A stretch of DNA of 64,000 bases from Corynebacterium jeikeium. GTDB taxonomy: Bacteria; Actinomycetota; Actinomycetes; Mycobacteriales; Mycobacteriaceae. Positions 1 through 13,868 of the stretch are shown here, piece by piece. How positions within the stretch are numbered: position 1 is the stretch's first letter; every line of letters starts with the position of its first letter. The DNA is taken from NCBI GenBank assembly GCA_003955985.1, contig CP033784.1, positions 124,001 to 188,000 on the forward strand. Reading direction: 5' to 3'. The position numbers were made by a program, and so were the translations under genes. Below the pieces are notes generated by a model, which had not been told where the DNA came from, did no database searches, and was given only the letters and a program-made list of their open reading frames with translations.

Positions 1-15
1 AGCTGAATGGCGGTC

Positions 16-35
16 GCCCCCAGAAATTAGGGGGC
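16..35. repeat. Short GC-rich hairpin
   Basis: Six-base arms GCCCCC (16-21) and GGGGGC (30-35) enclose an 8-base AT-rich loop. It lies beyond the 3' end of the leftward HNH gene and could stop transcription from either side, but no clear T-run follows, so it is only a structural candidate. The rest of bases 1-168 shows no gene. Confidence 0.3.
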
Positions 36-168
36 TAGGAATCTTCAGAAAAATAGAAATGTTCGCGACTAGGAGGGGCGGAGGTTGCGAACACGTAGCT
101 AAATAGGTGACATATTCGCCGGCTTGAGCCTCGGTGTGTGGCATCGGTGAGCGCCGGAGGAAGTTGCC

Positions 169-1014
169 CTAATTCAGGGTTAGGGCGGCAAGTGCGGGCT
201 CATCCTCTGGTGTGCAGGTAGAGAGCCAACGGTCGATGGCATCGTACTCCGCCTGTGTGAGCCACAGGTGGTATTTCTGTTTTACTGCCACCTGGCGAGC
301 GACATACTGGCAGCGAAATGGCTTATTGGCGGGTACCCAGGATGCGGCATCGCTATCCCGCTTCTGTTGATTGGCGGGGCCATCGACGGCCAAGAGGTTG
401 AGGGGGTCATTGGCAAAGTCCTGCCGAACCTCGGGCGGGAGTTGCTGTGCCCCCTTTTGCCAGGCGTCGCTTAAGGCTACGACATGGTCGATTTGAACGG
501 CAGAAGAGGTATCGCGGCCACGCTGGAACTCAATCATCGTGCCGGTATAGGGATCCAGTAATTGCCCTGAAAGCACGACGCAATCGTGGCTATTTGGTTT
601 GTACTCCTTATTAATAAGGTCACGATTCAAAATATCGTTTCGCGTGTCACATCCGTTGTGCCCAAACTCGGCAGAGACGTCGTCGCTCCAACGTTGCCCG
701 AACTCATCGCGCGCATAGCCGGTTTTCGGTGCGCGCCCTTTTACCTCCAGCTGGTTGAGGGCGCTACGGATGCCGTCGATAGGCGATGTGCCGGGCGCTG
801 GGGTGTCCGGGGCGGCGGGGGTGTGGGGCGCTTCGGGAATCTCGGGCGCGGGTTCCTCTGGCTCGGGCGTAAATGCGGGTGCCGGTGCCGGGCTGTATGA
901 CTGGCTCTCTGGAGTGGGGGCTGTGGGGGCCGTGCAGCCGCTGAGGATTGTCGCTGCGCCGATAAGGAGGGCGAGGCCCTGCAGTGGCGAGCGGAAACGA
1001 CGGTTGGCGAGCAT
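169..1014 (-). CDS. Secreted HNH endonuclease-like lipoprotein (DUF1524 type)
   Basis: The protein has a basic n-region, a hydrophobic segment and a lipobox LSGC about 25 residues in, so it is probably exported and lipid-anchored. A proline/alanine-rich linker of about 60 residues follows. The C-terminal half carries the DUF1524/HNH signature: a DHVVAL motif, then a DPLNLLAVDGPANQQK stretch holding the conserved N, and K/D residues further on. The family cleaves nucleic acid, and secreted actinobacterial members are common. The start at 1014 is preferred because TATGGT stands 7 bases before that ATG (leaderless arrangement). An in-frame ATG at 1026 is possible, and neither has a Shine-Dalgarno site. 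It diverges from gltB. The domain call is good; the substrate is unknown. Confidence 0.8.
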   Translation of the reverse strand: MLANRRFRSPLQGLALLIGAATILSGCTAPTAPTPESQSYSPAPAPAFTPEPEEPAPEIPEAPHTPAAPDTPAPGTSPIDGIRSALNQLEVKGRAPKTGYARDEFGQRWSDDVSAEFGHNGCDTRNDILNRDLINKEYKPNSHDCVVLSGQLLDPYTGTMIEFQRGRDTSSAVQIDHVVALSDAWQKGAQQLPPEVRQDFANDPLNLLAVDGPANQQKRDSDAASWVPANKPFRCQYVARQVAVKQKYHLWLTQAEYDAIDRWLSTCTPEDEPALAALTLN

Positions 1015-1217
1015 GGAGCTAACCATAGCGGTGGGGGCGGATTGGGTATGGAGGGAGGTTTGCTAAAGAATCGAACAATTGTGCGTAGTTAGCGGGGGTG
1101 GTAGCTCGATTAGGGGGTTATGGCGTTAAAGCGGGTAGTAAAAGCCCGGTTTTAGTCGAACGGGAAGGGTGTTCTAGCTCCTTCGGGGGTGGGTAAATAT
1201 AGCTAGTTCCCTAAATA

Positions 1218-1231
1218 CGTATTGCAATACG
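1218..1231. promoter_or_regulatory. Perfect 14-bp palindrome upstream of gltB
   Basis: CGTATTGCAATACG is fully self-complementary and lies about 90 bases before the gltB start, in the 300-base gap shared with the divergent HNH gene. Its position suggests a repressor or activator site for gltBD. I could not match it to the AmtR consensus known from C. glutamicum nitrogen genes. The rest of the 1027-1322 gap is AT-richer promoter-like sequence without a gene. Confidence 0.35.
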
Positions 1232-1322
1232 CCTAGATGAATGTGCATTGTTAAAACAGTTGGAAATATAGATAACCCGTGTCCCCCAATTGGCACATTG
1301 CACCTACAAGGGGAAAACAGCC

Positions 1323-5955
<4,633 letters not shown>

Positions 5956-5963
<8 letters not shown>

Positions 5964-7497
5964 TCCGAAGGGTTTCATGAAATTCCAGCGCGAAGAGCCT
6001 GCTCATCGCCCGGTTCCGCTGCGTCTGATGGACTGGAAAGAGGTCTATGAGGAGGCTAGCAACGAGCAGGTGCAACAGCAGGCGACCCGCTGTATGGACT
6101 GTGGCGTGCCGTTTTGTCACTCGGCCTGCCCGCTGGGCAACATCATTCCGGAGTGGAATGACCTGGTTCGTCAGAACCGCTGGCACGAGGCTTTCGAGCG
6201 CTTGCACGCCACCAACAACTTCCCCGAGTGGACCGGTCGCCTGTGCCCGGCTCCGTGCGAGGGCGGTTGTGTGCTCGGCATCAACGACGATGCCGTGACC
6301 ATTAAGAACATCGAGCTGGCCATCGTTGAACGCGGCTTCGATGAGGGCTGGGTTCAGCCAATTGTGCCGACTTTCGACACCGGCCAGCACATCGCTGTCA
6401 TCGGCTCCGGGCCAGCGGGCCTTGCTGCAGCACAGCAGCTTACTCGCGCCGGGCATGATGTCACGGTCTTCGAGCGCGACGACAAGATTGGTGGTCTGAT
6501 GCGCTACGGTGTGCCGGATTACAAGATGGAGCAGCGCTTCCTCGACCGCCGTCTTGAGCAGATGGAGATCGAGGGCACCGAGTTCCGTACCAACGTCTCA
6601 CCGACAGCTGCTGACCTGGCCGATTTCGACGCAGTTGTGCTGGCTACCGGCGCATCGCTGGCCCGCGACCTGCCCGTCGATGGCCGTGATTTGGAGGGTA
6701 TTCACCAGGCTATGGAGTACCTGCCGGGAGCCAACCGCGTTGCCGCAGGCGAGCTCGACACCCCGCCGATTGATGCCAAAGGTAAGAAGGTTGTCGTCAT
6801 CGGTGGTGGCGACACCGGCATTGACTGCTTCGGTACCGCGCTGCGCCAGGGAGCGGCGTCCGTCACGCAGTTCGATATTCGCCCCCGTGCACCGAAGTCC
6901 CGTGCGGCGTCGACTCCGTGGCCGATGTACCCGCTGGTCTGGCGCGTGGCGACTGCTCACGAAGAAGGTGAGTACACCATCACCGGTTCCGAACCGCCAG
7001 AGGTTACCGAGGCGCTCGGCCTTAACGCTCGCGTCACCGGCGAGACCCTGGGCAAGCGCGTCTTCAACGTCAACACCGTCTCCTTCCACGGCGAGGACGG
7101 TCACGTGACCGGCCTGTCCGCCAACGAGGTCGAGGTCATCGATGGCAAGCGTGTGCCTATGGAGGATACGGATTTCGAACTCGATGCCGACCTAGTTCTC
7201 ATCGCGCTGGGCTTCTCCGGTCCGGAGCGCGGTGGTCTGTCGCATGAGCTGGGGATTCAGTTCAACGATCGCGGTGTGATGATGCGTGACGACGACTACC
7301 TCGCCGTGCGCAGCGACATCGAGCAGAACTTCGACGGTCCCGTGTTCGTGGCCGGTGACAATGGCCGTGGTGCCAGTTTGATTGTGTGGGCTATCGCCGA
7401 AGGCCGCGCCTGCGCCGAGGCCGTGGACCAGTACCTGATGGGCGAGTCCAATCTGCCGCGCGCTGTCGAGCCGGAGGATGCTCCAATTAAGTTGTAA
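5956..7497 (+). CDS. gltD: Glutamate synthase small subunit
   Basis: GltD is the FAD/NADPH subunit that passes electrons through 4Fe-4S clusters to GltB. The N-terminal ferredoxin-like part has the two expected cysteine groups, [17 protein letters not shown] near residues 48-62 and CPAPCEGGC near residues 95-103. A FAD dinucleotide fold ([12 protein letters not shown]) and an NADPH fold ([12 protein letters not shown]) follow. Length 513 is close to the usual 480-510. The start overlaps the gltB stop within ATGGCTGA. The gene ends 8 bases before the convergent NirK-like gene, leaving no room for a separate terminator. Confidence 0.97.
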
Positions 7498-7505
7498 GCC
7501 CTGGT

Positions 7506-10148
7506 TTAGTTCACCACTATGTTGCCGCGTGCCCCCATTTCGGCATGCACCATCTGGTGGTCGACAAAGCGGTACGTGCCTGGCTCCGGGAATTCGGCCT
7601 CAACATAACCACCCTGCGCGGCACCGAGGTCAAGGGCTTGGGCACCGCCCACGCCGTCGTCAAGCAAAAGCGCGCCCTCCTTGTACACGCGATGGAACTG
7701 CGTGCCGACGATATGGAAGCTCGTGCCCTTGTTGGGGCCGGCGGCAAGTACCCAGAAACGTACCGTCTCACCTGCGCGAATGCGAATTGGGTGGGTGAGA
7801 TACTGGTCGGGGTAGCCGTTGAACTTGTAGATATCGGGGTCCTCGGCCATGGTCTTGTCGGCGTCGGGGCTGTCCTCGCCCCAGTAGCTTTCCGACTGCA
7901 CCAGAAGAACCTCGTGGTCAACATCAGTGAGATTCGGTGGGTCGATGATGACGGCACCGTGCATACCGGCAGCGATGTGCATGGACATGGGCATGGTTGC
8001 GCAGTGGTACATCCAGATGCCCGCGCGGTCAGCACGGAAGCGGTACTCAAGCTTCTCACCAGGGGCGATGTCGCGCATTGGCTCGTCCGGCGAAACAATG
8101 CCGGCGTGAAAGTCGATGGAGTGACTCATGGTGCCGTCATTAATGAGCGTGACGACGAACTCGTCGCCCACCTTGCCGCGCAAAGTTGGCCCCAGCGGTT
8201 TGCCGTTGAATACCCAATGCTGCTGCTCGACGCCAGGGGCAGCGTAGCCGGTGAACTCGCTGGCTCGCAGCGTGACGTGGTGAACCGTGGCGTCCTCGGC
8301 GGGCGTCAACATTGGATTGATGGTGGGGGAGTCCGGACCGGGCTGTTCGCCGACATTCCCGAGTGCGCCTGGCGTTGCGTGGTCGGAGTGGCCGCTGTTC
8401 CCGGTGCGGTGTGAATGATTCGAGCCACCTGCATTGACCGTGAGCGTCATGCCCATCTGGCGGTGACCAGCAATGGTGCACCAGCCGTCAATGTCACCGG
8501 GAACAACCGGCACTTCAATGGTGGCGGAGTTGCCAGGGGCGACACGTCCGGTGTCCTCGCCGGTGGCCAAGCGCAGATCGTGGACCTGGGAATCAGCGTT
8601 GACCATGGTGATGACCAGTCGGTCGCCGGGGTTCGCCTCTATAACGTTCGGGGTATAGGTCATATCGTTGGCAGTAACCGTCACCTCGACGGTTTCTCCG
8701 GTGGGCGCAACATCGCTGGTGGTTTCAATGCTTCCCGTACCGCCACCGCCACCGCTCAGCGCAACGCCGACGGTTACTACCAGGCCCAATACAGCCAGAG
8801 CAGCGGTAGTTTGAGCACCGAGTCGACGTGCAGTTGCGTGCAGTTCGACCGGGTTCCGCGTTGCTTCCTTGTTGGCCCGTGCCTTCTGACTCTCTCTTAA
8901 CGCACCAATCTGAGCCTTCGCGGCACGGCCGACAAGTGGCAGATAAGACACCAAGGCAAGGGAGACCATTGCGGAGACCGCCACTTTGGTCCAGGAAGGC
9001 AGCGGCATCAGCCACAGTGCCAGACCAATATTGATGGTCGACCAGCGAAATGCGCCCGCGCGGTCAAGTTCCTTCATACCGGCAGAGACTGGGCCAGCAC
9101 CTCCGCCGATGGTGGCGGGCAAGAGTTGGCTCATCATGCCGATAAGCAACTGGGCGCCGAAACCGATTACCAGCGGCAGCGTGAGGGATGAGATTACGAA
9201 GCCGTCGTCAAGCGCCTTGACTGTGGCGACTGCGAGTGTGCCGATTAGCCAGACGACTGCAGCTGCAGCAGACAACGCCGGGTAGCTGAGGCGGTCGCGC
9301 GGGTCTTTAGCGACAGTCATGACGTTGTGTGCCCACGGGATGGCGGCTATGACCCAGCCGATAGTGATAATGCCAAGGCCGACGGAGTCCAACCAGTTGA
9401 AGCTGGTCAGTGCACCGATCGCGGTAATTGCGATACCTATGAGCTGTACTGCTAGTGCCAGCTTCGGGCGGGAATGCGGCGACATCCGGGTTCGCCACAG
9501 CGCTGGGAACATGGTGATGAGCGTGCCGCAGGCCGCGAGCCCGAGGAAGCCAATGAGGTTGACGGTTTCGTGTGCCAATAGGAGATCGTCGTGAAGCGCT
9601 TTGCCCTTAGGAGATGCGAGGATGGCGCCGAGTGCAGCGCCGATGGGCAGTAGGCATGCCGACGCGACGTAGTGTGCAACGGAGATGGCGAATGGCCGAT
9701 CGCGCTTCGCTACCAGGTCGCGTCCGAGGGAAAACGCATGCCATGCGACGGCGACGCCGACGACCGCCGCGCCGACGGTGGTCACTGGCCACCAGTCACC
9801 GAGCTTGCCGACGACCGTCGCGACAATACCTACGTTGAGCAGGTAAATATTTGCCAACTGAATCTTCCGATTGCCAACGGGCACGTCGATTTTCAGTAGC
9901 TTTTCGGTGAAGTGGCGGCCCCAGATGAGGATGGAGTTGGTGACGGCGCCGAGGGTAAAGAGATGCACCAACAGCCAACGGCCATCGGCGACGAAAGGGT
10001 GAATGAGTGCTGCCACAATGATGGAGGCGAACCACCAGCGCACTGGCATACCGGCCTTGCGATGCCAGGACATGCGGCGCTTCTTGCCAGGCTTAGTAGG
10101 CGGTTTGGTTGTGGGGGATTGGGGTTCTGGTGTGGCGTGCGACGACAT
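7506..10148 (-). CDS. Membrane-anchored NirK-like copper nitrite reductase / multicopper oxidase
   Basis: This 880-residue protein has three parts. Residues of about 30-430 form a polytopic membrane domain with roughly ten hydrophobic helices. A single cupredoxin domain of about 100 residues follows (DLRLATG; WCTIAGHRQMGM near its end). The C-terminal 330 residues match two-domain copper nitrite reductases: HSIDFH at about 676, WMYHCATMPMSMHIAAGM at about 713-730 with type-1 His-Cys-His-Met ligands, and later FHIVGTQFH and a VDHQMVH stretch where NirK carries its active-site His residues. NirK reduces nitrite to nitric oxide; the extra cupredoxin may feed electrons. TATTAT stands 6 bases before the ATG. 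No other denitrification gene is nearby, so nitrite as the real substrate is inferred. Confidence 0.82.
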   Translation of the reverse strand: MSSHATPEPQSPTTKPPTKPGKKRRMSWHRKAGMPVRWWFASIIVAALIHPFVADGRWLLVHLFTLGAVTNSILIWGRHFTEKLLKIDVPVGNRKIQLANIYLLNVGIVATVVGKLGDWWPVTTVGAAVVGVAVAWHAFSLGRDLVAKRDRPFAISVAHYVASACLLPIGAALGAILASPKGKALHDDLLLAHETVNLIGFLGLAACGTLITMFPALWRTRMSPHSRPKLALAVQLIGIAITAIGALTSFNWLDSVGLGIITIGWVIAAIPWAHNVMTVAKDPRDRLSYPALSAAAAVVWLIGTLAVATVKALDDGFVISSLTLPLVIGFGAQLLIGMMSQLLPATIGGGAGPVSAGMKELDRAGAFRWSTINIGLALWLMPLPSWTKVAVSAMVSLALVSYLPLVGRAAKAQIGALRESQKARANKEATRNPVELHATARRLGAQTTAALAVLGLVVTVGVALSGGGGGTGSIETTSDVAPTGETVEVTVTANDMTYTPNVIEANPGDRLVITMVNADSQVHDLRLATGEDTGRVAPGNSATIEVPVVPGDIDGWCTIAGHRQMGMTLTVNAGGSNHSHRTGNSGHSDHATPGALGNVGEQPGPDSPTINPMLTPAEDATVHHVTLRASEFTGYAAPGVEQQHWVFNGKPLGPTLRGKVGDEFVVTLINDGTMSHSIDFHAGIVSPDEPMRDIAPGEKLEYRFRADRAGIWMYHCATMPMSMHIAAGMHGAVIIDPPNLTDVDHEVLLVQSESYWGEDSPDADKTMAEDPDIYKFNGYPDQYLTHPIRIRAGETVRFWVLAAGPNKGTSFHIVGTQFHRVYKEGALLLDDGVGGAQALDLGAAQGGYVEAEFPEPGTYRFVDHQMVHAEMGARGNIVVN

Positions 10149-10724
10149 ATATCAATAATACGCATACTGGGTGCGCATTTAATATGGGCGCATGTAAGAG
10201 TGCTTTTATTTGGTCGGGTCTTCGCCGTTTTTGTGGGCCTGCCAGAACTGTGTGGTCTTCTGTGTCTGACCCATCCGGTTTTGAATCAGCATCAGGGTAG
10301 TAAGGAAGGGCTTCCGGGTGATGAAAGCGCGTGCCCGACGCGTTGATGATGTGCTCACGGGGAAGTGTAACCCTTTTGTCAAAAACGATTGTTTGAGTAT
10401 TCACGCAAATACTTCCTTGAATAAACATCTCAATAAAGAGGTGATTGTGCATTAATTGCAATCGTCAGGAAGTGGTTACGTTAGAAGCTAGTTTGTACAG
10501 CTAGTTAGATGAATGTAAACAGATTGAAGCTTCAGTAAACAGTTGGTGAAACGTTGTTTTACCAGGGAGAATGATGAGTGGTAAAGGTGGCTTTTTGGCT
10601 ACCCGAACGATGGGGTAGCCCTTTGTAGTAGGGGGCTGTAAATGTAGTTCATATCGCATAGTATGCCAAGCCTGTGGAACGCATTGTGCGTAAGAAAATT
10701 TAACCAGCAGTAAAAGGCATAAGA
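10149..10724. other. Long AT-rich intergenic region between divergent nirK-like and pglF-like genes
   Basis: About 575 bases without a convincing gene. It holds an inverted repeat AGTATT-6-AATACT at 10396-10413 and a hairpin GGCTACCC-8-GGGTAGCC at 10597-10620 followed by CTTTG. The second lies about 105 bases before the glycan locus and could be a leader hairpin or attenuator. The region is clearly richer in A and T than the flanking genes and is long enough to hold regulation for both directions or a small RNA. Confidence 0.4.
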
Positions 10725-12611
10725 ATGTTTATCCGAGACTGGAAGCAGCTCGCCTGGTGCGTATTTGACGTACTCGCCTGGCTGATTGCGCTGTCCGCCG
10801 CTAACGGAATCGTCCGCGGTGAATTGGTATCTTTCTCTGAAATATCAGGCACTAATTTTTTGGTTGTCGCTGTCGCCGTGGCCGTCATCGTCCTGCTCGG
10901 CCTGCTGCTCGGGGAGTACACCAACCCGCAACGCGTATGGCCCGGCAGTCGAACTGAAGATATTGTTCTGCTGAGCATCAGCATGGGCGGTGCTACCGCA
11001 GCCACTGGCTTGGCTCAAATCCTGAAGACCTTCCCGGAAATTGCGTGGTACGTTCCGTTCGCCGGTGGCTGTGTCGCAACTTTGGCAAGTATCTATACCC
11101 GCACTCTCGCTCGCTGGATTACCAACAACTTTGGCTCCCGTCAGACGGATGATCGCTTGATTGTTCTCGGTGCAGGCCGTCGCGCCAAGTTCTTTATTAA
11201 CAGTCTTACGGATTCCGGTATCTCCCGTGAGAACCGCTTCCACCTGGTTGGAATCGTCGATCCCAAAGAAAGCAGCGAGAGCCATATTTCTCGTATCCAT
11301 GGTCTCCGCGTGATTCGTGGAATTGATCAGCTGGGTGAGCTCGCATCGCGCACTTCGGCGCAGTCGGTCATCATTGCTACTGATGAGCCACTGTCCACTG
11401 AGTGCATCAACGTCCTCAACCACATTTGTGAGGAATCGTCCCTGCGCCTGCTCATTCTGCCGCCGGTGGAAGAGTACTCGCGCCACCGTGGTGCTGTCGC
11501 TACCTCGCAGGTGCGCGAAATTAACATCGCCGACCTCATTGGCCGTCAGCCTCTGCACCTGGATGAATCCAAGGTCGCTTCCATAATCCGCGGTAAGAAG
11601 GTGCTGGTCACCGGCGCTGGAGGTTCTATCGGTTCCGAAATCTGCCGACAGGTTCACCGCTTTGAGCCGGCAGAACTGATCATGCTGGATCGCGATGAGG
11701 GCGGCTTGCATGCCACGCAGCTGTCGCTGACGGGTTCGGCGCTTCTCGACGGCTCCGATACCGTCCTGGCTGATATCCGTGACGCGGAAATGCTGACGCA
11801 GATCTTCACCGAGCGCAAGCCCGATGTTGTCTACCATGCTGCAGCTCTCAAGCACCTGCCGCTGCTGGAGAGCTATCCCGCAGAAGCAGTGCAAACCAAT
11901 GTCATCGGAACTCAGAACGTCCTGGATGCAGCGGCTGCGGCCAACGTTTCAACCGTTATTAATATTTCCACGGACAAGGCTGCGAACCCGGCCTCGATTC
12001 TGGGTGAATCCAAGCGCGCTGCGGAACGTCTGACTGCGCACATGGGGAAAACTCACGAAGGTGTCTGGGCATCTGTCCGCTTCGGTAACGTGTTTGGCTC
12101 GCGCGGCTCGGTCATTACGACTTTCCAGCGTCAGATTGAAGAGGGCGGCCCGGTGACGGTGACGCATCCTGACGTTCAGCGCTACTTCATGACCATTCCG
12201 GAGGCATCGCAGCTGGTGCTGCAGGCTACCGTTATTGCAGAATCCGGTGAGACTCTGGTGCTGGAGATGGGTAAGCCGGTCAAGATTGCTGAGCTGGCGG
12301 AGAACCTGATCAGGCTCCATGACGCAGACGTAGAGATTGTCTACACGGGTCTTCGTGACGGTGAGAAGATCTCCGAGGATTTGGTTGATGACCGCGAGGT
12401 TCCCAAGATCGGTGATCGTCATCCGCTAATCACTGAGGTACGTGTTGAGCCGGAACGGCTGAATTCGCGGATTCTCCCGTGCACACATAATCACGATGCT
12501 GCACGTCGTTGGCTTGCAGAGCACGGTGGGGCGCAAAGCAGTATTGAGGCGCATCCCACCGGTGCACAATCACTTGCAACCGTTAGTGCGAAAGCAAAAA
12601 AGTTAGGATGA
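10725..12611 (+). CDS. pglF: Membrane UDP-GlcNAc 4,6-dehydratase, PglF/WbpM/CapD family
   Basis: The protein has about four N-terminal transmembrane helices (residues 10-125), a first Rossmann-like domain (VLGAGRRAKF near residue 148), then a short-chain dehydrogenase domain with GAGGSIGSEICRQ near residue 297. The catalytic region reads STDKAANPASILGESK: it keeps the Thr-Asp-Lys of 4,6-dehydratases, and a hydrophobic residue replaces the usual tyrosine, as in the long PglF/WbpM group. These enzymes make UDP-4-keto-6-deoxy-GlcNAc, the first step to bacillosamine or related sugars. It is the first gene of a tight seven-gene run reaching pglC. AAAGG lies about 10 bases before the start. Family certain; the exact product is inferred from the neighbouring PglE, PglD and PglC homologues. 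Confidence 0.85.
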   Translation: MFIRDWKQLAWCVFDVLAWLIALSAANGIVRGELVSFSEISGTNFLVVAVAVAVIVLLGLLLGEYTNPQRVWPGSRTEDIVLLSISMGGATAATGLAQILKTFPEIAWYVPFAGGCVATLASIYTRTLARWITNNFGSRQTDDRLIVLGAGRRAKFFINSLTDSGISRENRFHLVGIVDPKESSESHISRIHGLRVIRGIDQLGELASRTSAQSVIIATDEPLSTECINVLNHICEESSLRLLILPPVEEYSRHRGAVATSQVREINIADLIGRQPLHLDESKVASIIRGKKVLVTGAGGSIGSEICRQVHRFEPAELIMLDRDEGGLHATQLSLTGSALLDGSDTVLADIRDAEMLTQIFTERKPDVVYHAAALKHLPLLESYPAEAVQTNVIGTQNVLDAAAAANVSTVINISTDKAANPASILGESKRAAERLTAHMGKTHEGVWASVRFGNVFGSRGSVITTFQRQIEEGGPVTVTHPDVQRYFMTIPEASQLVLQATVIAESGETLVLEMGKPVKIAELAENLIRLHDADVEIVYTGLRDGEKISEDLVDDREVPKIGDRHPLITEVRVEPERLNSRILPCTHNHDAARRWLAEHGGAQSSIEAHPTGAQSLATVSAKAKKLG

Positions 12612-12620
12612 CTCCCCACC

Positions 12621-13865
12621 GTGACAACTACCAGCTCCTCTAACTCCGGGCAGCTGGCGCAAAGAGTTCGAACAGTTGCGACGATTTCGGCAGCTTCAGC
12701 GCTCGCCGCAGTCGTCGCCTTTGTGGTCAGTATTCTTTCCGCGCGAGTGCTGGGGCCCGCCGGTCGAGGCGAGGTCGCTACCGTTTTGCAGTTCGCCTAT
12801 ATTGTGGCGCCATTCGTCGGCTTTGGGGCCGATCGGCTTTTGCTGCGCCGCGATGATTACGACCACGGTCTCATTCCGAGTGGTTACGCCATGACCGTGG
12901 TCGCTCTGATTGCCTGCGCCATCGCAGGAGTCGTCTACGGACCGTGGACGGCAATGGCCGGCGTCGTCGCCTTGGTTACCGTGTCATTTTCCATGGTTCG
13001 TGCGATGGCTATCAGCCGCCATCGAGTGTCCTTCTTCGTCGCAGTATTCGTCGGCTTCCAGGGCTCAGTACTGCTGATTAGCGCTGCACTATATGTCGCC
13101 GGAGTCGAAGACTGGCGCTGGTGGGCTGCGGCCTATATCTTCCCGGCACTGCCACTGGCAATCTGGTCGCTAGCGAAGTCACGCAAACACACCGATTCTC
13201 GTGTTGGCGGAGTGGTAGAGACGGCTCGAACAAATGCCCCATTCATCGCATCGGGGCTGGGGCCGCTGACGACGACACGCTTGGGGCGCGTTTTACTGCC
13301 GGCGCTGGCCTCGCCGGCGTCGTTAGGTCTTTTCGTAGTCGTGGCGACGGCGACGGAACCGCTGTATTGGATCGCGCAGTCAGTCGCCGATCAGCGCACC
13401 AGCGACCAGAGGGGGCGCGAACTCACCCCGTCTCGTGTGCTCCGACACCTTGGCATAGTCACTGCAGCGTACGGCGCGCTTGGTGCGCTCGGTGGTATGG
13501 CACTCTACTTCCTCATCGTGCCGGTATTCGGCCATGAGTTTGAGCCTGCTCGGGAGTTGGTGCTGCCACTGACTATCGCGGCCGTGGTGCTCGGCTGCTA
13601 CCGACACCTGTGCGGTGAAATTCTCGGCAGCGACAATCCCCGTCGAATTGGCCGAGTGGAGCTCATTTCCGCCGTTATCGCTGTCATTTGTTACCCGATT
13701 GGCATTCTTCTCGGAGACGCCCTCGGTCTCGCGTGGACCAGCGCAGTTGTCTACTTTGCAGCAGCCGTTGTTGCCGCAGTGGCGTTGATGCAGCCGAGCA
13801 GAGGCCCGAAAAATCCATCAACCACCAACGAAGAACTTCCCGTCGACGTAATCGAGGAAAGCTAA
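12621..13865 (+). CDS. Polysaccharide flippase (Wzx/MurJ-like MOP superfamily)
   Basis: A 414-residue protein made almost entirely of hydrophobic helices (about 12), with the SAxxxxGPAGRGE-type signature near residues 47-58 typical of O-antigen and teichuronic acid flippases. It should move an undecaprenyl-linked oligosaccharide across the membrane. The GTG start lies 9 bases after the pglF-like stop, with no obvious ribosome-binding site, so translation may be coupled. Its place between the sugar-biosynthesis and glycosyltransferase genes supports a Wzx role. Confidence 0.8.
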   Translation: MTTTSSSNSGQLAQRVRTVATISAASALAAVVAFVVSILSARVLGPAGRGEVATVLQFAYIVAPFVGFGADRLLLRRDDYDHGLIPSGYAMTVVALIACAIAGVVYGPWTAMAGVVALVTVSFSMVRAMAISRHRVSFFVAVFVGFQGSVLLISAALYVAGVEDWRWWAAAYIFPALPLAIWSLAKSRKHTDSRVGGVVETARTNAPFIASGLGPLTTTRLGRVLLPALASPASLGLFVVVATATEPLYWIAQSVADQRTSDQRGRELTPSRVLRHLGIVTAAYGALGALGGMALYFLIVPVFGHEFEPARELVLPLTIAAVVLGCYRHLCGEILGSDNPRRIGRVELISAVIAVICYPIGILLGDALGLAWTSAVVYFAAAVVAAVALMQPSRGPKNPSTTNEELPVDVIEES

Positions 13866-13868
13866 ACA

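Noticed and set aside
1255..1280. AmtR-type nitrogen box before gltB
   Set aside because: Only one half (ATAGAT) is present; the CTAT partner at the required spacing is missing.
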